From contig NZ_AODE01000013.1 in NCBI RefSeq assembly GCF_000525855.1, forward strand, positions 62,001 through 126,000: a stretch of DNA of 64,000 nucleotides. Direction: 5' to 3'. The notes beneath the pieces are model-generated. The model ran no database searches, was not told where the DNA came from, and saw only the letters and a list, made by a program, of their open reading frames with translations. Source of the DNA: Listeria cornellensis FSL F6-0969. GTDB lineage: Bacteria; Bacillota; Bacilli; Lactobacillales; Listeriaceae. Positions 29,510-39,764 of the stretch are shown here, piece by piece. Positions within the stretch are counted from its first letter, which is position 1, and each line of letters starts with the position of its first letter. A program made the position numbers and the translations under genes.

Positions 29510-32017
29510 ATGAAAAAATTTATATATGTTATGGTGATTATATTAATTGCAAGTAGCGTTTTATTGGGTGCGACACCAAAGGCAGATACTTCTGTAACGA
29601 AGGTTGGCGCTAATAATGGGAAATTTAAATTGAGTATGCAAGTACATGATAATCCAATTGTGAGTTCAGGAAAAGTAACGATGAATTTTACGCTGGATGC
29701 CTCGGCAGACGCTATTGTAGATGAAAATGGTCTGATTGAAGTCAGTATTCCAAAAGAGATTTACTCAGCTGGAAATTTGACGGAATTAAATAGTGATGCC
29801 TTTACCTATGACCATACGGATAAAACAACAGATCCGGCGCATATTCTGATTTATGTGAAACCCGATGCTAGTTTCAATGTCGGCAAGGCTTGGTCCGCTT
29901 CGTTTTCGATATCTTTTCAGGCAGTGTTAATGCGCGCCGATACGACGGTTTCTCCTGATCAAATTTTTAAAGCATCATATGCTGGGCAAGAGGTCGTTCA
30001 AACGTTACAAATACAGCCGCAACAGATTGGGACGCCAACGCTTTTTGAAAAATGGTGGCATTCAAGCGTTGATAAAGATGGGATAAGCCTTCTTGACCCT
30101 GTGGAATCGCAATATAATGTATTCCAATTGGCGCTCAATATTTATAAAAATGTAGAACTAAATAATGTCACTATTACAGACACTATGCCAGAGGGGCTTC
30201 AAGTCGATCCTAATCCTGCGCTGACGTCAGGTGTTGATGCGACAGATAAATCTACGGTGGATGGGATTCGTATCATTAAATATGATTCGAACGGAAATCG
30301 GACATATGTGACATCAAAATATGCAAATGATATTCATTTTGATGCGACATCGCAAACTTTAAACGTACATTTTGATCACATCGCGAAAGACGATATGTTT
30401 CTTATCGAGTATAAAGTGAGTGTGACACATATTTATGATACGTACTTGAATACAGCGACAATGACGAGTGATGAATTTACGAAATCAAGTAGTAGCACAT
30501 TGCGCATTGACGGCGATGCAAATTTTAACAAAGTATTGAAAAAAGCGGTCGACAAGAAAATCGTGACGGTGAACGACAAGAATCTAGAGTATTCACTGAC
30601 TTTAAATGCGATTACTGGAACAATCAAGGCTGGCCAGACGTTTGTCGATAAGTTAGATAACCGACTTACGTACAAAAAGTTGGTGGATGGTGCAGACGGT
30701 ACGTTTGATATCCAGGAAAAAAATAATGAATTGACGATTACGGTGAACAAAGATATTCCAATTGGTGAGGGTAGGACGCTTGTTTTTAACGTAGATCCAA
30801 GTAACTTAGCTGTGGGAGACACGGTACCAAATAACGCTTCGATTGTGCTACGCGGCGAGTATTATGATTCTAATGTTGTTCAAACGAAAAAAATTAGCGG
30901 GGAAGTTGTGCTGAATAAGGTTGATAAGGATGATACGACGACGTTTTTATCAGGTGCGGAGTTTAAACTTTTAGATAGTGCAGGGAAAAGTGTCTATACA
31001 GGGGCAACGAATGCGTCTGGAAAGTTAGCCTTGCACGGATTGGCGCCAGGGGATTATCAATTAGTAGAGACGCAAGCGCCAGACGGTTATAAGCTGGATG
31101 CAACGCCTATTCTATTCACGGTGACAGAGAGTTCTTACCAAACGATTGCCTTATGGGCTAAAAATGAGAAGTTGATACGAGGAAAACTGATCGTTCAAAA
31201 AGTAGACGAGGAAACTGGGGCAAAACTTTCAGGGGCTGCATTCCAATTGGTCTCAAAAGAGGATCCGAGTGTGATGTTAACTGGGACAACTGATCAGGAC
31301 GGGAATCTGGTTTTTGCGGATTTAATTTCAGGCACGTACACGTTGACTGAAACGGCGGCACCAGCTGGATACCTACTTTCTAACGAGACAAAAGAAATAA
31401 CTTTTTCAAACACTGAGAGTCAGGAAGTTACTGTGTCTGTGCCAAACAAGGCGATGACTGGATCGGTTGTTCTGACAAAACGAGATAAGGAAACAAAGGA
31501 TGTATTAGAGGGGGCGACTTTTACTCTGAAGCGAGCAGATGGACTTGTTATTCAAACGGCCCTCAAAACGGATGCATTTGGACAAATCGTGGTGTCCAAT
31601 TTGCTACCAGGGGACTATCAATTCATCGAAACGTCAGCTCCGGAAGGCTATGAGCTAAATGTAGAGCCTGTTGCGTTCCAAATCGTGTTTGCGAATACAG
31701 ATAGTGTGGAAGTCGAGAAACTGAATCAAAAGAAAGCGAAACAAATCATTGTGCCGCCAGTTGATCCGCCAGTAATTACACCGGTGACACCGCCAAATAA
31801 CGGAGGAAATCCACCGAAGCAGCCAGAGAATACACCAGAACCACCCCAAAATAATGAGCAACCATCAAAAGTAATCGGTGTGACGGATAAACCAGCTCCA
31901 CCCGCGACTTCACCAGAAAAACTACCGGGTACTGGCGATACGACAAAAGGTGATATCGCTATCGTTCTTTCTGGATTAGTACTTTGTTTGTTTGCATTCC
32001 GCAAGAGCAGTAAATAA
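29510..32017 (+). CDS. SpaA/Cna-B repeat LPXTG surface protein
   Basis: 835-residue predicted cell-wall protein. A signal peptide (about residues 1-26) is followed by an adhesin-like region of about 430 residues with isopeptide-type beta domains. Three SpaA-like/Cna-B repeats follow (beginning GEVVLNKVD, GKLIVQKVD and GSVVLTKRD, each containing a G-x-Y-x-L/F-x-E-T motif). A Pro/Asn-rich wall-spanning linker leads to the sorting signal LPGTG near residue 805, a hydrophobic helix and the basic tail RKSSK. Sortase A would anchor it to peptidoglycan. No sortase or second pilin is adjacent, so it is probably an individual adhesin and not part of a pilus operon. The ligand is unknown. Confidence 0.9.
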   Translation: MKKFIYVMVIILIASSVLLGATPKADTSVTKVGANNGKFKLSMQVHDNPIVSSGKVTMNFTLDASADAIVDENGLIEVSIPKEIYSAGNLTELNSDAFTYDHTDKTTDPAHILIYVKPDASFNVGKAWSASFSISFQAVLMRADTTVSPDQIFKASYAGQEVVQTLQIQPQQIGTPTLFEKWWHSSVDKDGISLLDPVESQYNVFQLALNIYKNVELNNVTITDTMPEGLQVDPNPALTSGVDATDKSTVDGIRIIKYDSNGNRTYVTSKYANDIHFDATSQTLNVHFDHIAKDDMFLIEYKVSVTHIYDTYLNTATMTSDEFTKSSSSTLRIDGDANFNKVLKKAVDKKIVTVNDKNLEYSLTLNAITGTIKAGQTFVDKLDNRLTYKKLVDGADGTFDIQEKNNELTITVNKDIPIGEGRTLVFNVDPSNLAVGDTVPNNASIVLRGEYYDSNVVQTKKISGEVVLNKVDKDDTTTFLSGAEFKLLDSAGKSVYTGATNASGKLALHGLAPGDYQLVETQAPDGYKLDATPILFTVTESSYQTIALWAKNEKLIRGKLIVQKVDEETGAKLSGAAFQLVSKEDPSVMLTGTTDQDGNLVFADLISGTYTLTETAAPAGYLLSNETKEITFSNTESQEVTVSVPNKAMTGSVVLTKRDKETKDVLEGATFTLKRADGLVIQTALKTDAFGQIVVSNLLPGDYQFIETSAPEGYELNVEPVAFQIVFANTDSVEVEKLNQKKAKQIIVPPVDPPVITPVTPPNNGGNPPKQPENTPEPPQNNEQPSKVIGVTDKPAPPATSPEKLPGTGDTTKGDIAIVLSGLVLCLFAFRKSSK

Positions 32018-32038
32018 TTTGATTCATAGGGAAATAGA

Positions 32039-32437
32039 TTAGAGCGACTGCTTCTTACTCTTCTGGATAGCTTGACGGGCCAAATCATCGGCTTTCTTAT
32101 TAGAGGCGCTAGGAATCCATTGGATAAAGAAGAGGTCGATGGATTCTATCAAAGGAAGAATCGTATCTAAATGCGGTTGAAATAGTGGATTTTTTGTATA
32201 GCGTTTTTCAATAGCTTCGATTGCAACTTTTGAATCGGAGTAGAGGCGAATGAAAGTTGGGTTGTAAGGAATAGCTTTTGTGAGTGCAGTTTTGATAGCG
32301 ATAAATTCTGCCTCATGATTGCTCAAAATACCGAGCGGAATGCTTATTTGTTCATGGATGCCATCCGCGGTAATCACGATACCAATACCACTTGGACCAG
32401 GATTACCAGCGCTGGCACCATCTACGTAAATTTCCAA
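32039..32437 (-). CDS. RNase HI-like protein
   Basis: 132 residues with an RNase H fold. Catalytic carboxylates are seen at Asp6 (VDGASAGNPGP), Glu in NHEAEFIA, Asp in LYSDSKVA and the C-terminal DDLARQA, which together form the DEDD set. The family degrades RNA in RNA/DNA hybrids; the Bacillales YpeP/YpdQ type lacks the basic handle region, and its activity can be weak. AGGAGG lies upstream. It sits between the LPXTG protein and cspD as in L. monocytogenes. Confidence 0.85.
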   Translation of the reverse strand: MEIYVDGASAGNPGPSGIGIVITADGIHEQISIPLGILSNHEAEFIAIKTALTKAIPYNPTFIRLYSDSKVAIEAIEKRYTKNPLFQPHLDTILPLIESIDLFFIQWIPSASNKKADDLARQAIQKSKKQSL

Positions 32438-32459
32438 AATAAAACCTCCTTATGTTAGA

Positions 32460-32500
32460 AATACTGGGCGCTAGCAAAAGCTAGCGCCCAGTATTTTTCA
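32460..32500 (-). terminator. Terminator of the cold-shock gene
   Basis: A perfect 13-base inverted repeat ACTGGGCGCTAGC / GCTAGCGCCCAGT with an AAAA loop, followed by T-rich sequence on both strands. It lies directly after the cold-shock gene. Confidence 0.85.
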
Positions 32501-32502
32501 TG

Positions 32503-32709
32503 CTAACTTAATTTTTTTTGGACATTGGTTGCTTGTGGGCCGCGATTGCCTTCCACGATTTTGAAGGTGACGCTTTGCCCTTCATCGAGTGATTTGTAGC
32601 CGTCTCCTTGAATAGCAGTGAAGTGAATAAAGATGTCCTCGCCGTTTTCGATCTCTAGAAAACCATAACCTTTTTCATTGCTGAACCATTTTACTTTTCC
32701 ATTTTGCAT
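32503..32709 (-). CDS. Cold-shock protein, CspB/CspD type
   Basis: 68-residue single OB-fold protein. The RNP1 motif KGYGFLEI and the RNP2-like DIFIHFTAI bind single-stranded RNA/DNA; the N-terminus MQNGKVKWF is diagnostic. AGGAGG is present about ten bases upstream. The protein acts as an RNA chaperone. The 5' region (32710-32968) is AT-rich with a T6 tract; no clear cold-box could be assigned by eye. Confidence 0.93.
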   Translation of the reverse strand: MQNGKVKWFSNEKGYGFLEIENGEDIFIHFTAIQGDGYKSLDEGQSVTFKIVEGNRGPQATNVQKKLS

Positions 32710-32968
32710 CGAATGAATTCCTCCTATGTTTGGTCAAATGGCTAGTAAGAGAAACTAGAGTAGACCTTTTTTCATACGGCAGGGCGTGGAGACAAGCGAG
32801 TATGATATGTTAATAATAAACCGGTGGCTGTGGCTACGTCAAGTTGTTTCTGAAGCGTTTACATCAATTCGCTTTTTTTCGTAAAAATGAACCCTTTGGA
32901 GAGGCGAATTCTGGCAGGGTATGTTAGAATGGAGAGGTGAAAGAAATCAAGGTTGGAGGAAAAGGAAA

Positions 32969-33397
32969 ATGCCAACACCAAGCATGGAAGACTATATCGA
33001 GAAAATCTATTCATTGATTGAATCCAAAGGTTATGCTCGAGTATCAGATATTGCGGAGGAGCTTTTAGTGCACCCGTCTTCTGTTACAAAAATGGTTCAG
33101 AAACTAGATAAGGATGAATATCTGGTGTATGAGAAATATCGTGGCTTAATTTTAACGCCAAAGGGGAAAACGATTGGGAAACGGTTGCTGGAACGGCACG
33201 CGTTGCTTGAGAATTTTCTTGGTATTATTGGTGTGGAAGAGGCACGCATTTATGAAGATGTGGAAGGAATTGAGCATCATTTGAGCTGGAACTCGATTAA
33301 CCGAATTGGTGATGTCGTCCAGTTTTTTGAAGAGAACCCAGATGCCCTTGCTAAACTTCAAGGAATGCAACATGTGTCGCGATATCCAGAAGATTAA
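32969..33397 (+). CDS. mntR: Manganese transport regulator MntR
   Basis: 142 residues, DtxR family. The N-terminal winged helix has [22 protein letters not shown], and the dimerisation/metal-binding domain has the expected carboxylate and histidine ligands (an early Asp in MEDYIEKIY, then [10 protein letters not shown] and EGIEHHLSW). It represses Mn(II) uptake genes when manganese is high. ATG 32969 with GGAGGAAAAGG upstream gives the usual start. It is monocistronic, with no transporter adjacent. Confidence 0.94.
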   Translation: MPTPSMEDYIEKIYSLIESKGYARVSDIAEELLVHPSSVTKMVQKLDKDEYLVYEKYRGLILTPKGKTIGKRLLERHALLENFLGIIGVEEARIYEDVEGIEHHLSWNSINRIGDVVQFFEENPDALAKLQGMQHVSRYPED

Positions 33398-33514
33398 TTT
33401 TTGAAAAGATTTCCTGTCAGTGCTAATGGCTTTTACGCGCAATTTTTGTGGAGGGCTCAGGGACTAGTACTAAGCCGGTTTATTTCCGGTGCAACAAAAA
33501 GAAAGCCGTTACAT

Positions 33515-33633
33515 TGCGTGCTGACAAATGCTTAGACCCTAGGCAAAGTCGAGCACTGGAGCGGAGTATACTTGTGTATATGAGCACCAGCGCGCAGATT
33601 TTAACGACGGAGATGAGCGTTTGTCGGTGCGCA
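33515..33633 (+). repeat. Structured intergenic repeat, family B, copy 2
   Basis: A 119-base element between mntR and fhs. The outer arms are TGCGTGCTGACAAATGCT and GAGCGTTTGTCGGTGCGCA. An inner stem pairs CTGG with CCAG, and the centre is GTATACTTGTGTATAT. Compared with 22208-22329, the inner stem changes from CCAA/TTGG to CTGG/CCAG, a compensatory change. It ends about 50 bases before fhs. Confidence 0.82.
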
Positions 33634-33684
33634 CAGGCATTTTCAGGGATTTTTTAATAGTTACATATTGAGAGGGGAATTTAA

Positions 33685-35364
33685 ATGGCAAACAAAGTAA
33701 AGTCTGACATTGAAATCGCATCCGTAGCAGAAATCAAACCAATCACAGAGATTGCAGAGGCAATTGGATTAAGTGTAGAGGAATTGGAGTTGTTCGGTAA
33801 GTATAAGGCGAAATTGAGCTATGACACGATTCACTCGCTTGTGAACAAAGAGGATGGCAAATTGGTACTGGTGACGGCAATCAATCCAACACCTGCTGGC
33901 GAAGGTAAATCGACGGTAACGGTTGGACTAGGAGACGCTCTCGCGAAAAAGAAAAAAACGATGATTGCGCTTCGTGAACCATCGCTTGGCCCAACAATGG
34001 GTATTAAAGGTGGCGCAACGGGTGGCGGTTATGCGCAAGTTATTCCGATGGAGGATATAAATCTTCATTTTACTGGTGATTTTCATGCGATAACGGCGGC
34101 GAACAATGCGTTGTCGGCGTTTATCGATAATCATATGCAACAAGGTAATGAGCTTCGTATTGATCAACGTCGCATCGTTTGGAAACGTGTGGTTGACTTG
34201 AATGATCGGGCGTTGCGTAAAGTCATTGTGGGGCTTGGCGGACCGATTCAAGGTGTGCCGCGCGAAGATGGTTTTGATATTACGGTAGCATCTGAAATTA
34301 TGGCGATTATTTGCTTGGCGAGTGATTTGAAGGACTTGAAACGTCGCTTGAGTGAAATCGTGATTGGTTATAATTATGATCGTGAGCCTGTGACGGTTGG
34401 CGAAATGGGTTATGAAGGTGCGCTGACGTTATTATTAAAAGAGGCGCTAAAACCGAACTTAGTGCAGACGCTCGAGCATACGCCGGCGATTGTGCATGGC
34501 GGGCCTTTTGCGAATATTGCGCATGGTTGTAATAGTATTTCGGCGACAAAAACAGCGCTTAAGTTGGCGGATTATGTCGTGACGGAAGCTGGTTTTGGTG
34601 CGGATCTTGGTGCGGAGAAATTCTTGGATATCAAGGTACCTGCACTTGATAAAGCTCCGGATTGTGTCGTGATTGTAGCGACAATTCGTGCGCTTAAAAT
34701 GCATGGCGGTGTTGCGAAAACCGAACTTGGTGCGGAAAATGTGAAGGCGCTGATTAAAGGCTTTGCGAACTTGCAAAAACATGTGGATACGGTGACGCAA
34801 TTTGGACTTCCTTACGTTATCGCGATTAATAAATTTATCACGGATACGGATGCGGAAGTGGCTCAACTAGAAGCGCTTTGTAAAGAATACGATATCCCGT
34901 TCTCCTTGACAGAAGTTTGGGAAAAGGGCGGTGCTGGTGGCGCTGAACTTGCGGATAAAGTTATCGAAGCGGTGGAAAGTGGCAAAGCGAACTATACGCG
35001 TATGTATGACGACGCGGATTCAATGGAAGAGAAATTGAATGCGATTGTTACAAAAGTGTACGGTGGTCGAGGCGTGGAACTTTCGAGCAAGGCACAAAAG
35101 CAAATCGTGGAATTCAAAAAATATGGTTGGGATCGCTATCCGATTTGTATGGCGAAAACGCAGTATTCTTTGACGGATGATCCGACAATGCTTGGTCGGC
35201 CAACGGATTTCGTGATTCATATTCGTGAGTTCATTCCAAAACTCGGTGCTGGATTTGTCGTTGCTTTGACGGGTGACGTGATGACGATGCCAGGACTTCC
35301 GAAGAAACCGGCGGCGCTGAATATGGACGTCGATGAAAAAGGAAATGCGATGGGATTGTTCTAA
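33685..35364 (+). CDS. fhs: Formate-tetrahydrofolate ligase Fhs
   Basis: 559 residues. The enzyme makes 10-formyl-THF from formate, THF and ATP. The P-loop [14 protein letters not shown] (about residues 68-81) and the [22 protein letters not shown] and [13 protein letters not shown] segments match the family signatures. GAGAGGGG lies upstream. It is monocistronic and followed by a terminator. thyA and dfrA, which use folates, lie 3.4 kb downstream. Confidence 0.97.
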   Translation: MANKVKSDIEIASVAEIKPITEIAEAIGLSVEELELFGKYKAKLSYDTIHSLVNKEDGKLVLVTAINPTPAGEGKSTVTVGLGDALAKKKKTMIALREPSLGPTMGIKGGATGGGYAQVIPMEDINLHFTGDFHAITAANNALSAFIDNHMQQGNELRIDQRRIVWKRVVDLNDRALRKVIVGLGGPIQGVPREDGFDITVASEIMAIICLASDLKDLKRRLSEIVIGYNYDREPVTVGEMGYEGALTLLLKEALKPNLVQTLEHTPAIVHGGPFANIAHGCNSISATKTALKLADYVVTEAGFGADLGAEKFLDIKVPALDKAPDCVVIVATIRALKMHGGVAKTELGAENVKALIKGFANLQKHVDTVTQFGLPYVIAINKFITDTDAEVAQLEALCKEYDIPFSLTEVWEKGGAGGAELADKVIEAVESGKANYTRMYDDADSMEEKLNAIVTKVYGGRGVELSSKAQKQIVEFKKYGWDRYPICMAKTQYSLTDDPTMLGRPTDFVIHIREFIPKLGAGFVVALTGDVMTMPGLPKKPAALNMDVDEKGNAMGLF

Positions 35365-35381
35365 TTTTATAGTGGAGAATG

Positions 35382-35416
35382 GCTGGGAATCTGAACGCGG
35401 ATTTCCCAGCTTTTTT
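35382..35416 (+). terminator. Terminator after fhs
   Basis: The stem GCTGGGAA / TTCCCAGC with loop TCTGAACGCGGAT is followed by TTTTTT. Confidence 0.88.
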
Positions 35417-35551
35417 GTTGGTAATTCTTAAAATATTCCTTAGATTGACAAGTGGTGAATGGAATGATAATATTGGAATGCGTAATATGGTTATTTTTTA
35501 TTGAATTAGTTAAAGTTAATTAACAGACAATCAATTTGGAGGATGATCTAT

Positions 35552-36705
35552 ATGTTGGAAATCAAAATGAAAGTATCAGAAAATTCTTTTAGGGAATTAA
35601 ATGATCCATTGCTAAACAAAAAAGCAGCTAAGTATTTGTTCTACGTTCAAGTTGACGATGTATCCGAGGGAATACCTATGACAACGAATCCCAGAGATCA
35701 GAAGCTTACATCAAATGTAGCAAAAGCAATTGAAGATTCATTGGATAGTAATGATGGCTATTTTCATTTGAAAAATAGAGGTATAGTTTTATCGGCAGGT
35801 AAAGTGGACTATGATACGCAGAGTAAGCTTGTCACTATCTATTTTGATGATGACGATTTACATGGGAATATTGATGGAGGACATACATATCGGATTGTCT
35901 GTGAACATATAGGCGAAAAATTGCAACAATATGTTCAGTTTGAGGTAATGACTGGGGTAGAAGATATTATTGAAAAGTTGGCTGAAGCTAGAAATACTTC
36001 AGTTCAAGTTGATGAAAAATCAATGGCGGAATTAGCCAATAAATTTGATCCAATAAAAGAGGGTATTCAGGAGATGCCTTTTTATAATAGGATTGCATTT
36101 AAGCAAAACCAAGTAACAGAAGACATTAATAATGGAAAAAAACTAAAAATGATTGATGCAAGAGAAATCGTAGCAATTATTAATATGTTTAATATTGAAA
36201 AATTTTCAGATCAAAAGCAGCCAGTACAGGCCTACTCATCTAAGGGGGAAAATGTTGAACATGTACCTAGAGAACCCAGAAGAATATCGTAAATTTATTA
36301 ATATCATGCCCGACTTGTTTAATTTATATGATCGCGTAGAGAGAGAATTTGCGAATGCGTATATAGATACTGGGGGTAGATATGGAAGAAAAAAAATACT
36401 CTGGATTTAAAGACGGAAAAGTCATTGGTAAGTCTAAATTCGGGCAACATGATTTAATATACAAGGTTCCTGAGGGGCTGATGTATCCAATAGTTTCAGC
36501 TTTTAGATCGCTAATAGAATTGGACGAAGATAATAAAATTTATAAATGGAAAAAAGATCCTTTTGGTGTGTGGAAAAAATATAAAAAGGATATAGTGAAA
36601 AAAATAATGAATTTTGCTTTATCGATAGGAGATAACCCAAATGCGGTGGGCAAGGATTCTAATATTTGGGATTTAGCTTATATGACAGTGCGCTTATCGA
36701 AATAA
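35552..36705 (+). CDS. AIPR/DGQHR-like putative phage-defence protein (two frameshifts here)
   Basis: Reconstructed protein of about 383 residues from three overlapping frames. ATG 35552 has GGAGG nine bases upstream. The central motifs FHLKNRGIVLSA and HGNIDGGHTYRIV resemble the NRG...DG-H signature of AIPR (abortive-infection) and DGQHR/DndB-like proteins; a charged helical region follows. Two single-base steps restore continuity: a G5 run at about 36244-36248 (then KGKMLNMYLENPEEYR) and an A8 run at about 36389-36396 (then RKKYSGFKDGKVIG). The AT content is visibly higher than in the flanking core genes, and it sits alone between two terminators, which suggests horizontal acquisition. Function in phage defence is inference. 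Confidence 0.6.
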
Positions 36706-36756
36706 AAAGTTATGATGATTGTGAATTTTAAGGGAATAGACAGGTAAATTATGCGA

Positions 36757-36805
36757 AAAAACCATGGATAAAGTATTGATTTACTGAGTCTATGGTTTTA
36801 TTTGT
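36757..36805 (+). terminator. Probable terminator after the AIPR-like gene
   Basis: The arms AAAACCATGG and CTATGGTTTT enclose a 24-base loop, followed by ATTTGTGT. It is less compact than the fhs terminator. Confidence 0.55.
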
Positions 36806-36895
36806 GTGTACATTGAGTTTAGAGAAATCTAAGTTTGCTTAGTTGCCGAAACTTCGTTAAAATAGAAGAGACGGATACAGAATGGATGGGAAGTA

Positions 36896-38785
36896 ATGAA
36901 ACAATTAAAAGTAGAAAATTTGACGAAGACATACGGCGAGAAAAGCCTTTTTGAAGATGTGACATTTGCAATTACGGAAGGGGAGCGTATCGGGGTTATC
37001 GGTGTGAATGGGACTGGGAAATCGACGCTGCTTTCGATTATCGCTGGAATGGAAGAAGGAGATAAGGGCGCGATTACGAAGGCGAAGGACTACACGATTG
37101 GTTTCTTGGCGCAAGATCCGGTTTTGATGGACGAGCATACGGTGCTGGAGGAAGTTTTTCAAGGGGAGACGCGGGCGCTTCAAGCGGTTAGGAAGTATGA
37201 GCAGGTATTGCTTGAGATGGCGATTGATCCGGATGATACGAAACTTCATGATCGTTTCACTGAGGCGCAGCATGCGATGGATGCGACGAATGCATGGGAT
37301 GTGAACACGGATGCGAAAACAATTTTAGATCGCTTAGGGATTACGGATTTAACGGCAAAAGTTGGCTCATTATCTGGTGGGCAGAGAAAGCGTGTGGGCC
37401 TTGCGAAAGTGATGATTGAAACGCCTGATTTGCTGATTTTGGATGAGCCTACCAACCATCTTGATTTTACATCAATTCGGTTTTTGGAGGATTATTTGAA
37501 TCGGTTTCGTGGTGCGGTTTTACTTGTGACGCATGATCGGTATTTCTTGGATCGCGTGACGAATCACATGTTGGAAATTGATCGTGGCACGGCGTATCGC
37601 TATGTTGGGAACTACGAGAAATTCATGGAGTCCAAAGCGATTCGGATGGAAAATGAGATGCGTGAAGGGGAGAAAAATCGCAACTTGTATCGCAAGGAGC
37701 TTGCTTGGATGCGTCGTGGTGCGAAGGCGCGTTCTACGAAACAAAAGGCGCGTCAAGATCGCTTCTCTGATTTAGAGGGGAAAGTGAAATCGAAGACGGA
37801 CGATACGGAATTACAGCTTGATTTTGCGACGTCGCGGCTTGGTAAGCAAGTATTTACGCTCGAAAATGTGGATAAGCGTTTTGCGGAGAAACACGTTTTG
37901 CAGGACTTTAGTTTAATTATTCAGCCCGGTGAGCGCATCGGGATTACAGGAAATAACGGGACTGGAAAATCAACCTTGCTCAATATGTTGGCTGGTCGTG
38001 TGACGCCTGATGCTGGTGAAATTTCGACGGGGCAGACGGTTCGAATCGGTTATTATACGCAGCAAAATGAAGAAATGGACCCGGATCAGCGGATGATTGC
38101 TTATTTGCAAGAAGCGAGTGAAGTCGTGAAAACATCGGATGGGGAAGTTGTATCGGTTTCTAATATGTTGGAGCGATTCCTATTTCCGCCAATTACGCAT
38201 GGTAAGAAAATTGGTAGTTTGTCGGGAGGCGAGAAGCGTCGCCTGTTCTTGTTAAAAATTTTGATGGAGCGTCCAAATGTACTCTTGCTGGATGAGCCGA
38301 CGAATGACTTGGATACGCAGACGCTCACGGTTTTAGAGGATTATTTGGAGACGTTTAATGGAACGGTTATTACGGTCAGCCATGATCGATACTTCTTGGA
38401 TAAGATTGCTCGTAAGTTGTTGGTATTCACGGGAATTGGGCAAATTGAGACATATTTGGGTGAATATAGTGATTTCTTGACGGATTATGAGTCGCGTAAA
38501 GGAAAATCGAAAATGTTTGCGATGGAGCCCGAGAAGGAAGTTGTCGTGGAGGAGAAGCCGAAAGAGAAGGTCAAGCATACGTTTGAAGAGAAGCGTGAGT
38601 GGACGGAAATTGAAGGTTTGATTGAGGCGCAAGAGGCTAAAATCACGACGATTAACGCTGATTTGGAAACGGTGGGTGCGGACTTCACGAAGGCGAACGA
38701 GCTCAATAGCGCACTTTTAGAGGCGGAAACAGAGTTGGAACGTTTGATGGAGCGCTGGGAATATTTATCGCAGTTTGCTGATTAA
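36896..38785 (+). CDS. ABC-F ATPase, YfmR/Uup type
   Basis: 629 residues without membrane segments. Two ABC modules are present: Walker A GVNGTGKST and GNNGTGKST, signatures LSGGQRKRV and LSGGEKRRL, Walker B LLILDEPTNHLD and VLLLDEPTNDLD. Between them lies the P-site tRNA interaction motif linker rich in Arg/Lys (about residues 245-305), and a C-terminal coiled coil follows (about 560-629). ABC-F proteins bind the ribosomal E site; YfmR relieves stalling, as EF-P does, in B. subtilis. The long linker and C-terminal coiled coil favour YfmR/Uup over antibiotic-resistance ABC-F proteins. Confidence 0.88.
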   Translation: MKQLKVENLTKTYGEKSLFEDVTFAITEGERIGVIGVNGTGKSTLLSIIAGMEEGDKGAITKAKDYTIGFLAQDPVLMDEHTVLEEVFQGETRALQAVRKYEQVLLEMAIDPDDTKLHDRFTEAQHAMDATNAWDVNTDAKTILDRLGITDLTAKVGSLSGGQRKRVGLAKVMIETPDLLILDEPTNHLDFTSIRFLEDYLNRFRGAVLLVTHDRYFLDRVTNHMLEIDRGTAYRYVGNYEKFMESKAIRMENEMREGEKNRNLYRKELAWMRRGAKARSTKQKARQDRFSDLEGKVKSKTDDTELQLDFATSRLGKQVFTLENVDKRFAEKHVLQDFSLIIQPGERIGITGNNGTGKSTLLNMLAGRVTPDAGEISTGQTVRIGYYTQQNEEMDPDQRMIAYLQEASEVVKTSDGEVVSVSNMLERFLFPPITHGKKIGSLSGGEKRRLFLLKILMERPNVLLLDEPTNDLDTQTLTVLEDYLETFNGTVITVSHDRYFLDKIARKLLVFTGIGQIETYLGEYSDFLTDYESRKGKSKMFAMEPEKEVVVEEKPKEKVKHTFEEKREWTEIEGLIEAQEAKITTINADLETVGADFTKANELNSALLEAETELERLMERWEYLSQFAD

Positions 38786-38807
38786 GTGAGAAGTGGGGGC
38801 ATGATGA

Positions 38808-39753
38808 ATGAAGCAATATTTGGAGTTGGAGAAATTTGTGTTGGAGAACGGCACGCAAAAAGGGGGACCGGACGGGGACTGGGACGATTAGTACGTTCGG
38901 TTACCAAATGCGCTATGATTTGGCGGAAGGTTTCCCAATCATGACGACGAAGCGTGTTCCTTTTAAATTGGTGGTCAGTGAACTGCTGTGGTTTTTGCAT
39001 GGGGATACGAATATTCGCTATCTTTTGGAGCATAATAATAATATTTGGAATGAATGGGCATTTGAGCGTTGGGTGAAGAGTGCGGATTATGCTGGGCCGG
39101 ACATGACGGATTTTGGTTTGCGTGCGGAATCTGATGCGGTGTTTCAGGCGGTTTATTTGGAAGAGATGGCGAGCTTTAAGGCGCGGATCTTGGCGGATGA
39201 TGCTTTTGCGGCGCAGTACGGCGAGCTTGGCAATATTTACGGGAAACAGTGGCGGGAATGGCGGACTTCAACTGGGGAAACAATCGATCAGTTGGCGGAT
39301 TTGATTACGATGATTAAGACGAATCCGAATTCGCGACGCCTAATTGTGTCGGCTTGGAACCCGGAGGACGTACCGAGCATGGCGTTACCACCGTGTCATA
39401 CGCTGTTTCAATTTTATGTGGCGGATGGGAAACTCAGTTGTCAGTTGTATCAACGAAGCGCGGATATTTTCCTAGGTGTGCCGTTCAATATTGCTTCTTA
39501 CGCGCTTTTGACGCATTTGATTGCACGAGAAACGGGTCTTGATGTCGGTGAGTTTGTGCATACGATGGGAGACGCTCATCTTTATAATAATCATATCGAG
39601 CAGGTGAAGGAGCAGTTGACACGTGAACCGCGTGCGTTGCCAACACTTGTTTTATCGGATAAACCGGCATCGATTTTTGCCTTTGATGTGGCGGATGTGA
39701 CGCTTGAGGGCTATGATCCACATCCGGCGATTAAAGCACCCATTTCAGTGTGA
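38808..39753 (+). CDS. thyA: Thymidylate synthase ThyA (frameshifted here)
   Basis: Reconstructed 314 residues. ThyA methylates dUMP to dTMP using methylene-THF and releases DHF. The catalytic Cys is in [27 protein letters not shown] and the C-terminal APISV are diagnostic, and the N-terminus is [21 protein letters not shown]5 run at about 38862-38866 breaks the frame; removing one G gives [11 protein letters not shown]. An internal in-frame ATG would lose the substrate-binding N-terminus. dfrA follows by 11 bases, pairing DHF production with its recycling. Confidence 0.95.
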
Positions 39754-39764
39754 GGAGGACGACG

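Noticed and set aside
36195-36705. Two small separate genes after the AIPR-like ORF (toxin-antitoxin-like pair)
   Set aside because: Their frames join the upstream protein through single-base changes in G5 and A8 runs, and neither has its own ribosome-binding site with good spacing for a sensible start.
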